Shown in pieces: positions 42,757-54,991 of a stretch of 64,000 bases of DNA. The position numbers and the translations under genes are program-made. Source of the stretch: Utricularia gibba. Its lineage: Eukaryota; Streptophyta; Magnoliopsida; Lamiales; Lentibulariaceae. Numbering within the stretch: the first letter of the stretch is position 1; the number at the start of each line of letters is the position of its first letter. Where the stretch lies: positions 248,001-312,000 of the forward strand of contig NEEC01000002.1 in NCBI GenBank assembly GCA_002189035.1. The letters run 5' to 3'. The notes below the pieces were generated by a model. The model did not search any database, was not told where the DNA came from, and worked only from the letters and a program-made list of their open reading frames with translations.

Positions 42757-45700
42757 ATGATATCGTGCGATGAAGCATTGGATATTGTGCTCAGCACCGC
42801 CCAGAAGCTGCCGCCGGTGACGGTGCCGCTCAGGGAAGTGTTGGGTAAGGTTCTGGCTGAAGACGTCATCGCTCCTGACCCACTTCCGCCGTACCCTGCT
42901 TCAGTTAAGGTCGTGTGGTGTTTCTGAGAACTCATGTTTTGTGAGCCAATGGATCCCCTACGTCCATAATTACATATTAATTCCGGTGATTATTCTATTT
43001 GCATGGCTTCTTACTACATCATGGCAGTTATGAATTAATTCTGTGATCTGATGCACGGAGGGGTAAAGCTGATAAGAGTTACAAATACGAATGCAGTTTA
43101 GAAGTAATGCCATTATAGCTTTTTAGTGATGAACCCAAGTTTCTTGCTTCTCTAGGACGGATATGCAGTGGTTTCCTCCGATGGTCCTGGTGAGTACAGA
43201 GTAATTGCTGAATCGAGGGCAGGAAATAATGGAGCCGACTCTACTGTTACACCAGGAACAGTTGCCTATGTCACAACTGGGGGTGAGCAAGTTTTCTCAT
43301 GGAAAAATGTATATAAGCAGGCTTTTGATAAAGCCTCATTGAGTGGTACTTTTAAGTTAAAGGATAATGGTGCTCTCTTCTTCCTTCAGCACCGATACCA
43401 CAGGGTGCTGATGCCGTAGTACAGGTGGAGGATACAGCTCTAGTAGAGAGTGCAGCTCTTGGTACCAAGTGTGTGCGTATATTGAAGCATGTTGCTCAAG
43501 GACATGATATTAGGCCTGAGGTGTGACCCTAAAGTTTTCCCACTCCGGATACTCTGGATTTATTCCTTAGTAATAATGCATATTTCAATGAGCATGCATC
43601 ATAGATACTTAAGCTTCGGTGAACATCGTATATTGACTAGTTACTACCCTTATGAAAGTAACGTTAGCTTACTTTTTCTTGTCATACCATTCTCCAGCTT
43701 CTTATAAATATTTGCAGGGTTTTGACATTGGAAAAGGAGATATAGTACTAAAAACTGGAGAGCGTATTGGTGCTGCTGAAGTTGGTTTACTTGCCACAGT
43801 AGGCATGTCCACTGTGAAGGTTCGCATTTTTAGTATAGCAACCGAATAATGTATCCTCAAATGTTTTTTTTCAGTCAATTTAAAGTTATCCATTATTTTC
43901 ATAAATGTTTACAACTTTGTCACGGTCATCTGAAGTCCATATTCGCATTACAATGACTAGGTATGCCCTACACCGAGAATTGCTGTGCTTTCAACAGGTG
44001 ATGAGCTCGTTGAGCCAGATATGAGCCGCTTAGCTCCTGGAAAGGTAAGTGGTTGCATATGTGCAAAACATATTGTTGTAAATTTCACTGGTTAGTATTG
44101 GATTTTTTTAGTTGACCTAGAGTGCAAAAAATGTCCTGCCATGCGATTTTACTTTTCTTTTCTCTCTTTTTTTTTTTTTTTTTTGCAGATTAGAGACTCT
44201 AACCGTGCAATGCTCCTTGCTGCTACGCAGCAGCAGCTATGTGAAGTTGTTGATCTTGGCATTGTTAATGATGATGAACAAGAAATTGAAAAGGCTTTGG
44301 ATAAAGCTCTTTCAAGTGGGGTAGATATCATTTTAATTTCTGGAGGAGTTTCAATGGGTGACAGGGATTATGTTAAGCCATTACTTGAAAGACGAGGAAA
44401 GCTGTGTTTTGATAAGGTTAGTTTCTGGAATTGAATGCTCGACAGCAGTGTTTAGAAATTAAAACGGTTAGGCTTTTTCACATATTTTGTGTGGTTGGTG
44501 CGAATGATTGCATTTACAAGGCGACTTTCTGCATTTTCTCGAATGCAGGTGTGCATGAAGCCAGGAAAGCCTGTTACCTTTTCTGAAATCACATCAAGAA
44601 CATCCGATAACAGCACTGTGAATAAGATTCTGGCATTTGGATTGCCTGGGAATCCAGTGAGCTGCTTAGTCTGTTTTTATATCTTTGTTGTTCCAGCAAT
44701 TCGACTACTTTCAGGATGGGCTCAGCCGCGCCTGCCTAGGTTTCTTAAGATTGCAAAAATCCTTTTTTTTCTCTCCTCTTGCAAACTCCTTTTCTCCATC
44801 AACATTGTACTGTTTTTTGCGATCTGTTTATTTCTCATGTGTGTTGATCAGAGTACAAGCCCGTCTTAAGCACTCCATAAAAGCTGATCAGACCCGTCAA
44901 GAGTTTCACCGCGCCTTTATTTGGTGGGAAAATGATGCAGAAAATCCAGGGTAATGTCTACCAATGATTTCCTTTGTTGTTGATGCGAGTTCTAAAATTT
45001 GAAAGTGATGCAAATAAGAAAAATTTAAGTGTGTCTCATTGAGTACAAGTGAAAATATTTTTTAAATGTTATCCTCTTAACTATGTTGCCGAGTGGTTTT
45101 CAGTTTATCTTTTACAAATTGCTAAGGGATTTCTGGGTACCTTAACTCTATATTCCTTTTTACGCCATAGCAGTTTTGTTGCTGAGAGCACTGGACAACA
45201 ACTGAGTAGTCGACTATTGAGTATGAAGTCTGCAAATGCACTTTTAGAAATTCCGCCCACAGGTGGCCTGATTCCAGCAGGGACTCCTGCCACAGCAATT
45301 ATCATTTCGAATTTAGATGGTTTTGGGACTTCAAAATCATCGTTCTCCAATCTCGTCTCTGTGACTGATGGACAGACTGGAATGCATAATGTGACTTCAG
45401 AAACATATGAATCCAGGGTAGCTATTCTTACTGTAAGTGACACAGTTGCATCAGGGGCTGGGCCCGATCGAAGGTACTTTTATCTTCAGTCGTTTGAACC
45501 TAGTGGTGAGGTTTCCTTTTTCATGATTACAGATTAATGTGTCTCATGCTTGGATCCCAAAAATCTGCATACTCCGCTATTTCTTTAATTTTTTCATCAT
45601 GCATCTTTTGTGCCTAGATAAGTAATATTTAATATTAATGTTAGTGTTCCTTGCTTAGAATGTGAGATTACAAGGTTTATAAAGTTTTCGGGGACAAACT

Positions 45701-47145
45701 ATTTTTTGTTGTCCTAATTTTGTGTCTTCTTTCCTAGCTTTCGACGTGCACACTCCCTGTGCGTTGTCTTTTGTGAACCTTAATGAACTAGAAATTCCTT
45801 GCGTCATGATACATCTTTCTGGATCGTCATTCCTGAAAGGTCACTTAACCGATGCTAGAACAACTGCAAAATTCACTACTTCACGTGGGAGCAAGATGAA
45901 TGTACTGAAAACTTTGCAACAAACTTGAAGATTTGAATGGCAGTACCCTTGGTGTTTATTTGAATAATCATACCTTCGACTGTGCTAAACACCTCTCCTG
46001 GTTGCAGTCATCGTAAAATTCCAACCTTTGGAAACTATGTCTGGTATTCACTTCTTTGATTCCTTTATTTATTTCCCTAAGTTTCGAAAGTGCCACAATT
46101 TTTTTGTGACTCACATTTGCCATCGGGAAACTCCATTCTTCACATGTTCACTTACTGTCTTCTTCACCTGAAAACAAGGAGCTCCCTCGCTGCAATTCTT
46201 ATGCCAGAATCAACTGTTTGTGTTGGTGTGAAATCACTGATTTTGATTCCTGATAACTACAATCTTGACTGGTTCTGGTTGGCATCAATTGCAATGAGGC
46301 CATACTGTAAGTAGCTCATAAGTGCATCCTTTGTGTGTTCAGTGGACCACGAGCTGTATCTGTTGTGAACTCGGCATCAGAGAAGCTTGGAGGAGCAAGG
46401 GTTTTTGCCACTGCAGTTGTTCCTGATGAAATTCAAAAGATCAAGCTAGTACTCGAGAAATGGAGTGATGTCGACAAAATGGACCTCATTCTTACTCTTG
46501 GTGGGCATTGAACTTTCCTATTCCTCTCACAAAACTGCACGATTTTCTTTAGTCATTTGTCAATTGATGTTCATCGGTTGAACAGGCGGCACTGGATTCA
46601 CTCCCCGGGACGTTACCCCAGAAGCAACCAAAGCAGTGATACATAAGGAGACGCCTGGTTTACTTCATATTATGATGCAGGAGAGTTTGAAGGTGACATA
46701 ACACCGTTTCTTCTATTTTCTGCTTGATTCGGTTCCCATGTCATCGGTGTATACCGATCATTCCAACTGCAATGATCTCGATGAGCAGGTGACACCATTC
46801 GCAGTTCTTTCACGAGCAGCAGCAGGGATAAGAGGATCAACACTGGTAAATCTCGAAGCGGCGATTACCGTATGCATTTGCATCAGAAAAACCTGTTGAT
46901 TCTTGGTTTGTTGTCTTCATCAACATCTGTAGATCATCAACATGCCGGGGAATCCAAACGCCGTCGCGGAATGCATGGAGGCGTTGCTTCCGTCGCTGAA
47001 GCATGCGCTGCGGCAAATAAAGGGCGACAAGAGGGAGAAGCACCCTCGCCATGTTCCTCATGCGGAAGCGCTCCCCACGGACACATGGGAGCGTAGCTTC
47101 AAGAATGCCTCCGCTCAAGAGTCTGCTTGTTCTTGTTCTCATTGA
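42757..47145 (+). CDS. CNX1: Molybdenum insertase CNX1, two-domain
   Basis: Thirteen exons join in phase: 42757-42909, 43156-43282, 43390-43520, 43718-43819, 43961-44044, 44189-44416, 44549-44739, 44852-44950, 45171-45473, 46343-46500, 46586-46692, 46789-46845 and 46933-47145, coding 650 residues. CNX1 makes molybdenum cofactor: the C-terminal G domain adenylates molybdopterin and the N-terminal E domain inserts molybdate. E-domain motifs are [47 protein letters not shown] and [14 protein letters not shown]. The G domain starts near residue 458 with [18 protein letters not shown] and contains [18 protein letters not shown] and [18 protein letters not shown]. The end, CSCSH, matches the Cys/His tail of plant CNX1. 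Nitrate reductase, aldehyde oxidase and sulfite oxidase depend on this product. Confidence 0.97.
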
Positions 47146-47409
47146 CGTGCTCTGTAGGCTGTAGCGGGAATTCTTGATCACCTCGTCTCTCTCGTGGATT
47201 TTTTTCAGATGGTTTGGAAATGCAATTGCAGAAACTTATGGAATGCTTTTTAAAATTTGAGAAATTATGAGGGCTTCCTTGCAGCAATCGAAGGAAGATT
47301 TTGCAATTAGGGCTTCCGTCATTCACTGGCTACTTGCTGCCTTCGGCATTTGGCTCATTCGAATATCTCTAGTCAGCATTCGCTGCCGCTCGTTTGAGGC
47401 TTTCCTGGA

Positions 47410-48756
47410 ATGGCCGTAACTTTCTCACATCTTCATGCCCAATCCGGCCTCTAGGCGCTCGACGATTTCCTTGCCGAGAAATCCTACATCGCCGGGTGAA
47501 AATCGTTTTCGTTTTCGTTTATGTTCGAGTTTCTTTTTTGGCTGAGTTTTCTGAAAAACTTATTATTTTCCGTGTGAATGTATTGTTCCACTTAGTGATC
47601 ATCTGACGAAAGATGATGTGAAAGTCTATGCGACGATAGTTGAGGTCCCGGGTGGCGATTACCCGAATGTTCGCAAGTGGTATGGAGCTGTTTCCTCAAA
47701 GTTGGCTCCCAGGTGCGTTGAATTTGTTAACTTTTCGGACAATGTTGAGGACATGCATATGTTGGTTGACAATGTGTGCGTTGGGTGTTTAAGCAACTAT
47801 TTTATTGGTGTAGATTTCCTGGTAAGGCTGCTGGCGTAAGGATTGGAGGTCATGCTGTGCCTTCCAAAGTAGCTGAAGCTAAGGTAGCTGTTTTAATCGA
47901 TCTTTTCATGTTTTACCCGGTGTTGGTTTGTCATGTAGAGTCTGGTTTATTGCATCAAAACTCACTTGCCTGTCGTAAGTAGAATTCACATAACTCTCGA
48001 TAGAAGTTATTATGCGATAGTCATGCAGATCAAGGGCAGCGTTTGACGGTCCTTGGGGGATAAATTTATTATCTGATTTCAATACATTTTCTGGGGTGTT
48101 TTGGAGATTGGTATCAGGACTGCATCAATGCTTCAAAGGGCTAGCTAGCTATGTGCCCGTGTTATCATATACTTGTTTGGTATTTTCTTTCCAGGAGCTG
48201 GCAGCACCCCCCGCTGCTGATGATGACGATGACCTTGATCTTTTCGGTGATGAGACAGAGGAGGATAAGAAGGCCGCCGAGCAGAGGGAGGCCGCAAAAG
48301 CTTCCACAAAGAAGGAGAGTAAGTGAAACACATTCTAGTCATCTGTAATATAAAATTCCTGCAAGATGGTCTTGGCCTATGCTATGAGCTGGTGATTTAT
48401 TGCAGGTGGGAAATCATCTGTGCTTATGGATATTAAACCTTGGGATGATGAAACCGATATGAAGAAGCTGGAGGAGGCTGTTCGTAATGTGGAGATGCCA
48501 GGCCTTCTATGGGGAGCATGTACGTAAAATCTGCACTTTCAATCCATAAATAACCAATCATCATCTCTCTCTCTCTCTGTTTTGCCCTTCAGCCAAACTG
48601 GTTCCTGTTGGGTATGGAATAAAGAAGCTGCAGATCATGCTCACAATCGTGGATGATCTCGTCTCAGTCGATGATCTGATTGAGGACCGTCTCACATCAG
48701 AGCCCTGCAATGAATACGTTCAAAGTTGTGATATCGTCGCCTTCAACAAAATTTGA
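47410..48756 (+). CDS. Translation elongation factor eEF1B (beta/delta), with in-frame TAG at codon 15
   Basis: Six exons, 47410-47495, 47596-47712, 47814-47883, 48195-48318, 48406-48519 and 48593-48756, give 224 codons, the usual length. eEF1B recharges eEF1A with GTP. The GST-like N-terminal part ([38 protein letters not shown]), the acidic linker ([19 protein letters not shown]) and the catalytic GEF domain ([50 protein letters not shown]) are all present and every splice junction is in phase. However, codon 15 (47452-47454) reads TAG, after [14 protein letters not shown] and before [11 protein letters not shown]; relatives have Lys there (AAG). No in-frame ATG follows until the GEF domain. 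It is either a sequence error, a null allele, or a recent pseudogene. Confidence 0.92.
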
Positions 48757-49314
48757 AGGCTGCGGATTTGCGGCATCAGTCTTCCTCCTTTTTGCTCTTC
48801 TGCCTCCCCATCCCTGTGTTTTGGCCTGCCCTTTAAAGCAAAGAAGAATGGTTTGTAGAACTGCATCCAGTTTTGAGAAAATAGGTTCGCCATCCCATTT
48901 TAATTACTTAACTTCCCTACCCTACCAAACTGTAATTTTGTTCTTATTTAATATTTATAATAAACATTTGTACCATAGAGCCATAAAGTAACACTTGACT
49001 TCCTTTTCAGAAATTTGAAAAATATTAATTTTTGTGAGTTGCAATACCCAATCGATATGTGGGGCCCACCACCCCGCTGCCACGTGTGAAACTCGGGGTA
49101 TTTTGACTGTTGCTACTTTTCCGGGATATTGAAAATAAATAATAGTATTTAAGTTGGGTAAAGTGTGCGAGGAATGCTGTAAATAAAAAGTTAATTTCTC
49201 TTTTTCCGTTCATGTCTTTCTTTCCTTTGTGGCTTTTGGTGTTCTCATTAGAAATAATGGAATCGGCACGAGACTTTCCATTACAAGCCCTCCGAATTTC
49301 CTTCGCCAAAGAAG
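48757..49314. other. Intergenic: eEF1B 3' flank and zinc-finger promoter
   Basis: The first half is probable eEF1B 3' UTR, ending in AT-rich sequence near 48960. The rest is upstream sequence of the intronless zinc-finger gene. Nothing else is recognised. Confidence 0.5.
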
Positions 49315-49974
49315 ATGAAGAACCTCGATGAAGTGCAGGGGTCGTTTGACTTGGGCGGTGAACCATCGGAGAGTCACGTTTGCAGAGAGTGTGATCGGCG
49401 ATTCAGCTCCGGTAAGGCCTTGGGAGGGCATATGAGCCGCACGCATGCCCAGGGAGACGACGGGCGGCAGAAGAAACGGAAACTGAAGATTCTCGGGAGG
49501 AGAGATGACTCGGATGAAGCCGCCGTCTGCAATATTTGTCATAGGGTTTTCAATTCACGTAAATCCCTCCACGGTCACATGAGGAGCCACCCTGATCGTC
49601 CTTGGAGAGGTATGGACCCCGAACCCAAACCTGCGTCCGAGGCGAGGTCCCAGATGAACGACATAGACCGAATAGACATGATCGCCGCTGAACTTCTGGT
49701 TAACATGAGACTCGGGTACTACTCTACGGATTCAACCGTTGCCGGCAGCAGCGACGAATCGGATTCTGCCGGTGGAGTGAACTCCAGAATAGAAACGGAC
49801 ACGAAGGCAAAGAAACTCGACAGCTGTTCGAGTTCCCTGGAGGCGGATGGGTATTTAGCGAGGGTGACCGCCGGAGATAATTTGACGGCGGCTTGTGGAT
49901 CCACAAAGTTCGTCATCGATCTCAACGTTCAGGCATCACCGGAAGGTGGCGATTCGGAGGACTCCTTCCTTTGA
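49315..49974 (+). CDS. C2H2 zinc-finger repressor, ZAT type
   Basis: A single-exon gene of 219 residues. Two C2H2 fingers with plant-type helices are present: CRECDRRFSSGKALGGHMSR with the QALGGH-like core KALGGH at residues 22-44, and CNICHRVFNSRKSLHGHMRS with the variant KSLHGH at about residues 72-92. Between them is a basic stretch (RQKKRKLKILGRR), a likely nuclear signal. Near the end, FVIDLNVQAS contains an EAR repression motif (DLN type). This layout is that of the ZAT family of stress and developmental repressors. No closer member can be named, and the second finger's loss of the exact QALGGH may change its target. Confidence 0.92.
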   Translation: MKNLDEVQGSFDLGGEPSESHVCRECDRRFSSGKALGGHMSRTHAQGDDGRQKKRKLKILGRRDDSDEAAVCNICHRVFNSRKSLHGHMRSHPDRPWRGMDPEPKPASEARSQMNDIDRIDMIAAELLVNMRLGYYSTDSTVAGSSDESDSAGGVNSRIETDTKAKKLDSCSSSLEADGYLARVTAGDNLTAACGSTKFVIDLNVQASPEGGDSEDSFL

Positions 49975-52214
49975 AGGATGCCATGCTCATGGTTATGAAT
50001 TGATGGTAAGCGTCTAGGGCTTGGTTAGGGTTTCTATTCCAATTCTAGGGCTCGAGGGACACACAGAAACCTTTCTTTCTTTCTCTCTGATTTCAGTCAT
50101 GAACTTTCATCCCTCGTTTCCCCTTTCACTTCACTGTTGCGTATCCGGATTTAGGGTTTTCCAATCTGAAAATACACTCCTCAAAACAATCCATGGTTGG
50201 AAGCTAAATGCGCCTACTGAGCGCATCACAGAGTTCAGAAACAAAGAATATTCGAACCCTTCTCTTGTTCTACATATAATGAAGGGTGCACCAGAGAAAG
50301 ATAAAGCTAACCTTTTTATCGGCATCAGGATTGTTCCCTTTTCTGATTCTCATCTCCTAGAATGTTTGTAAAGACAGTTCGTCAACACAAGGATTTTGCA
50401 AAATAAAAGCAATCTGTGTTCCTGGTTTAGGCTGAGTGGGACGCTGAGAGAAGAACTTGAACTGGGTTCCCGATGTTCTCTGACGTTACCAGACACAAGA
50501 TTGTGATTTGCAAAGATTGGAGTCCTGTTGATACTCGTGAATCAACAGACCGACTGCCATGTTCAGAGCTGGTTCTGAGTTCCCCAACTGCTTGTATAGC
50601 TACCAAGATAAAGATAATCCAGTGAATGCATTTTGCTCTACTGCATTGTTGGATGTTTCTGTACAATCTCAAATTGGTGAGTAGGAATCCAAAGGAAATT
50701 CAGATGTCATTCCAGATCCATTTTGACCAATCAGGACGCCTTCTTCTCCTTCCACCCTAAAGGGATCAAACCAGATATATTGGATTTTGACGCCAGCATA
50801 TGCAGAAAGTCCAAAACAGATGCACATTCATTCCATCTGATAAAGATGGCCAGGATTGCTAATAAGCCATGCAATCCCATGACAAAAGTATCAACCCCGG
50901 ATGAAATGAACAGAAGTATCATCGCAGTGATACCTATAGAGGCGTTCACCTGAAATAATAGTTGATATGCTGTATAATTTGACTGCATCAGTAAGGTACT
51001 TTTGATACTGCAACTCCTCTGCTCGGATAGAGGAATATGACAAGATTTATTCATCCGGAATAGCAGAATGATGGATAGCAAGCGAAGAAAATCCAAGGAA
51101 TTGGTGATGATTTTGAAGCTATCCCCACAACTTCCACGAAAAAGGTTGTTTTATGTATGCAGAAATGAGTACCTGGGCTCACAACCATGGGAACAATGGA
51201 GGGAAAACGGCACCACAGGGGCTACATTACCATATGGCACATCTGTTGCATGATCACTACCATAATTCAATTAGCACAAGGAATTTGATAGATAACAGTG
51301 TTATTTGAGCCCGGAGAATGTAACCGCGAGTTTCAGTTGGGAATCATGGGTGTCAGGGGCTCCTCAACAGAATAGGGCTTGAATTCTTATTTCTATTGAA
51401 CCTTCCATCAGTTGGGAACCATCTTATTTGAGCCGGTGTCCTTATTTGAACCTGCCATTAGACCCTCTACAGCGGTGGCAGCCCTCCTCGATAACAGGCT
51501 GTAATTCGGAGAGGATGAACAGTAGATTCCATGAATCAAGAATGCAAGGAACCACATGTTATGTACAAAACGATTAGTGCCAATAAATAAACTACGTGAA
51601 ACAGGGCAGAGAACAAAAAAATAGAAGACATGAACAACCACCCGAGGCCTAGTACCAAAATCACCCGCGCTTGGATCTCCATCGAACTGATCAAGACTGG
51701 GAATCATCCCCGTTCGAAGGAGGATGCAAGCCTTTCGACCGCCATTTCGGCTTTTTAATCGATAGCTTGTCTCGATTATCATCGATCGCATTACTATTCT
51801 TCATCGTTTTTGCGTAAGACGGTAGTGCTGCATCTAGCAAGAAAATATGGCTGGAACCTTGGCCGCGAGGGCTCCGGCGACGACCGCCAAGCGTGGCGTG
51901 CTCAACGGACGAGACAGAGATCCCAAAGAGTATGGTGGCGCGCTGTGGGGTTCACGTTTATTCCGGCTTGCCGTTTCCCAGTGGGCACCAGACCAGGCAG
52001 GTGCAAGGTACTGAAATTACTAACCATTTAGTCCAATAGTTTCTCTAAATAACAATTTAGCCTTCCAAATTAATCGTCAAAAATTGCAAATAAATTAAAA
52101 AATAAGTTTATAATAATAAAATTTGATAGTTTTATTTTTTATTATTATTGTGGTTTATACGGAAAGCCCGTGCGCTTCCAATCCCAAAGAAGCTGGTGAT
52201 TGAAAGAAGAAGAA
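49975..52214. other. Intergenic 2.2 kb with unassigned minus-strand open frames
   Basis: This lies between the ZAT-type gene and calmodulin. The minus strand from 51804 down to 50731 has protein-like pieces. One is a start MKNSNAIDDNRDKLSIKKPK; another is a membrane-like frame SIGITAMILLFISSGVDTFV with GLHGLLAILAIFIRW, ending at 50731 after a possible acceptor at 50952. I could not splice them into one gene and do not recognise the product. The last 150 bases are AT-rich and lead to the calmodulin leader. Confidence 0.35.
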
Positions 52215-53064
<850 letters not shown>

Positions 53065-53398
53065 GATTCACCACGTTATGGTTAGCCAGTCAGGTTGGTG
53101 CATTATCTTCCTTGTGGTGTTATACCATCATCGTGGTTTGGCATTCAACGAAAAGCATATCTGACGCATCACCTTGTCCTCTATTTGCTACGCATAAAGA
53201 AACAGTCTTGTTCTATTAGACGCTTTTCGAAACAGTACAAGAAGGGAGGATACCTGAGTGAAGGGGCCTCCTCCGATGCAGGGGACAAAAGGGTGAAAGT
53301 GGGAAAGATAAGAGGTAAAAAAATATGGGCTATAGACCTTTGTCTGGTAGGTTCTATTTCCTTTTAATTATATGCTTTGAATAAACATGGATATTTAT
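53065..53398. other. Short convergent intergenic region
   Basis: These 334 bases carry the 3' flanks of calmodulin (+) and the SHI-related gene (-). No distinct feature is seen. Confidence 0.5.
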
Positions 53399-54310
53399 TT
53401 AGTTTAAAGAAGCTCCGTAGTTGGATCCTGCTATTCCGGCGCGGCTGCCGCCGCCCAAATCGGCGGGGTGGAGAATAAGATGGGAGGAGGAAGAAGGTGC
53501 ATCACTGGGGGCCCTGCCGCTGAGATGCAGATCAGATATATTTGGAAGGCCACGCCGAGCCTCGACCCTGTGTTCGTACAAAAAACCTCTGAAAACATGG
53601 CCGCCAATTCGCACCGCCGCCTGATACGCGCATTGATCTTCGCCGTCATCCAACGCCGCTACTCTCACGCACCTGAACACCGCCGGAGCAGTCACTTGCC
53701 CCGGCATCGATTCCCTCAAACTCCCACCTACGAAAGTAAATCGAAAGGCAGGCGCTTGTGATTTATACTGAAAAACAGTAGAGTGCATCGTGATTGAAAT
53801 AGGAGTACCTTGATGGCCAGAGATGGTGTCGAGCCTTCGCGGTGGGGTGGTGCTGGTGGTTTGGGACGCGCCGCCGAGTCTTCGCTTCTTGGAAACGGAA
53901 GTTGACGAAGAAGATGCGGGGTCATGGTCGCGGCGGCGGGCGGCGGGAACCCATGTGCTTTTCACGTGCGTGGAGCAGTAAAAACCACGGCTTTTACAGC
54001 AAGTTCTGCATCTTCGGTGAGAACAGTCTTTCTTGGCTTGGTTTCCGCAGTCTTGGCAACTCGAGGTTCTGTTTGAAGACTCTAGACTCATGGCCTTTTT
54101 AGAGGAGCTACTGGTATGCCTCTGTATCTGTTGTTCTTCCGATGACGGCGGCGGCGGCGGCGGCGGGGGCGCGTGATATAGTGCAGCGGTGAGAAGAGGG
54201 ATGACGCCGATGGTGGCGTTTGGGTCGAAGGTGGGAACAGCCCCCGGCGCGACGAAAAAGAATTCCGGCGGAACGCCGTGCCGGGAACCCGCCGCCTCTG
54301 AAGACCACAT
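53399..54310 (-). CDS. SHI/STY-related (SRS) zinc-finger transcription factor
   Basis: Two exons, 54310-53809 and 53727-53399, give 276 residues. The RING-like SRS zinc finger is complete (SCQDCGNQAKKDCSHRRC, CCKSRGFYCSTHVKSTW), followed by the basic ARRRDHD. The IGGH domain lies in exon 2 (FRCVRVAALDDGEDQCAYQA, VRIGGHVFRGFLYE). The intron position before ESMPGQVTAPAVF is the family's. SRS proteins activate auxin-synthesis YUCCA genes and shape gynoecium, leaf and lateral-root growth. A polyproline run (eight or more Pro) sits at about residues 45-55. The 81 nt intron (53728-53808) has no stop and is a multiple of three, so unspliced RNA would still encode one long frame. The first ATG of the frame is at 54310. 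Confidence 0.93.
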   Translation of the reverse strand: MWSSEAAGSRHGVPPEFFFVAPGAVPTFDPNATIGVIPLLTAALYHAPPPPPPPPSSEEQQIQRHTSSSSKKAMSLESSNRTSSCQDCGNQAKKDCSHRRCRTCCKSRGFYCSTHVKSTWVPAARRRDHDPASSSSTSVSKKRRLGGASQTTSTTPPRRLDTISGHQGTPISITMHSTVFQYKSQAPAFRFTFVGGSLRESMPGQVTAPAVFRCVRVAALDDGEDQCAYQAAVRIGGHVFRGFLYEHRVEARRGLPNISDLHLSGRAPSDAPSSSSHLILHPADLGGGSRAGIAGSNYGASLN

Positions 54311-54991
54311 TCCAAAACCAAATCGGAAATCTCCTGGGAATCGCACTCGCCGAATAGGGGTGGATACAGGGAAATAAAATCACTGAAGATCTCTGCACTC
54401 AAAAGTGGACGTAAAAGGCAAGAATACATAAAAGAAGCTGCTGCTGCTGCTGTTTTGTTTTGTTTCTGAGCGTCGAACTTGAAAGTGGCTATGTAGCATC
54501 GACTGCACCTTAACTGCTGCTGTAACTGTAGGATCCTTTCTGCTTCTGCAAAAGCAAGAAACCCTGGAAGGAGATTGGAGACTAGAGGCAGAGGCAGAGC
54601 AAATGAATGAGGGTCGGAGAAAGAAGTGAAAAGAATCTTTCTTGATTGCAGAAACCATAAAACCCTGTTTTACAGATTTGATTTCAGCTGTAGAAACTAT
54701 GGAGAGAGAGAAAGGGACAACGTTCAAGGAGTGTGATTGGGCTAGGGGCCCTCTCTCACATTCCTCGCTTTCCAATTTCCGTGTACTACACGGGCGGACT
54801 CCTGTTTGCTTCCTAGCTATTGGAGAAAGGGGCGAAGAACAGTCAAATAAAGATGCCATCTTGCCACACTAGAGTTTCAAGGCTAAATGCAATTCAGCAA
54901 AGTAGTCGAATCATGAGGCAAGGAGATAGGCCATTTTTTACAGTATTCGCAACCCTGCAGTACCCACACCGACGAAGATATATATTGCAGC
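54311..54991. other. SHI-related gene leader and promoter; AGT1 3' flank
   Basis: This contains the upstream sequence of the SHI-related gene, with a short (GCT)n tract near 54440 and purine-rich leader-like sequence. A 159-codon minus-strand open frame here (54380-54859) has no recognisable domain and is best read as leader or promoter. The right end should include the AGT1 3' UTR. Confidence 0.45.

Noticed and set aside
47394-47606. An open frame overlapping eEF1B exon 1 that avoids the TAG
   Set aside because: It is in a different frame, does not encode the eEF1B N-terminus and cannot splice in phase to exon 2.
54380-54859. A 159-codon open frame upstream of the SHI-related gene
   Set aside because: It has no recognisable domain, lies where the leader and promoter of the SHI-related gene should be, and has leader-like composition.
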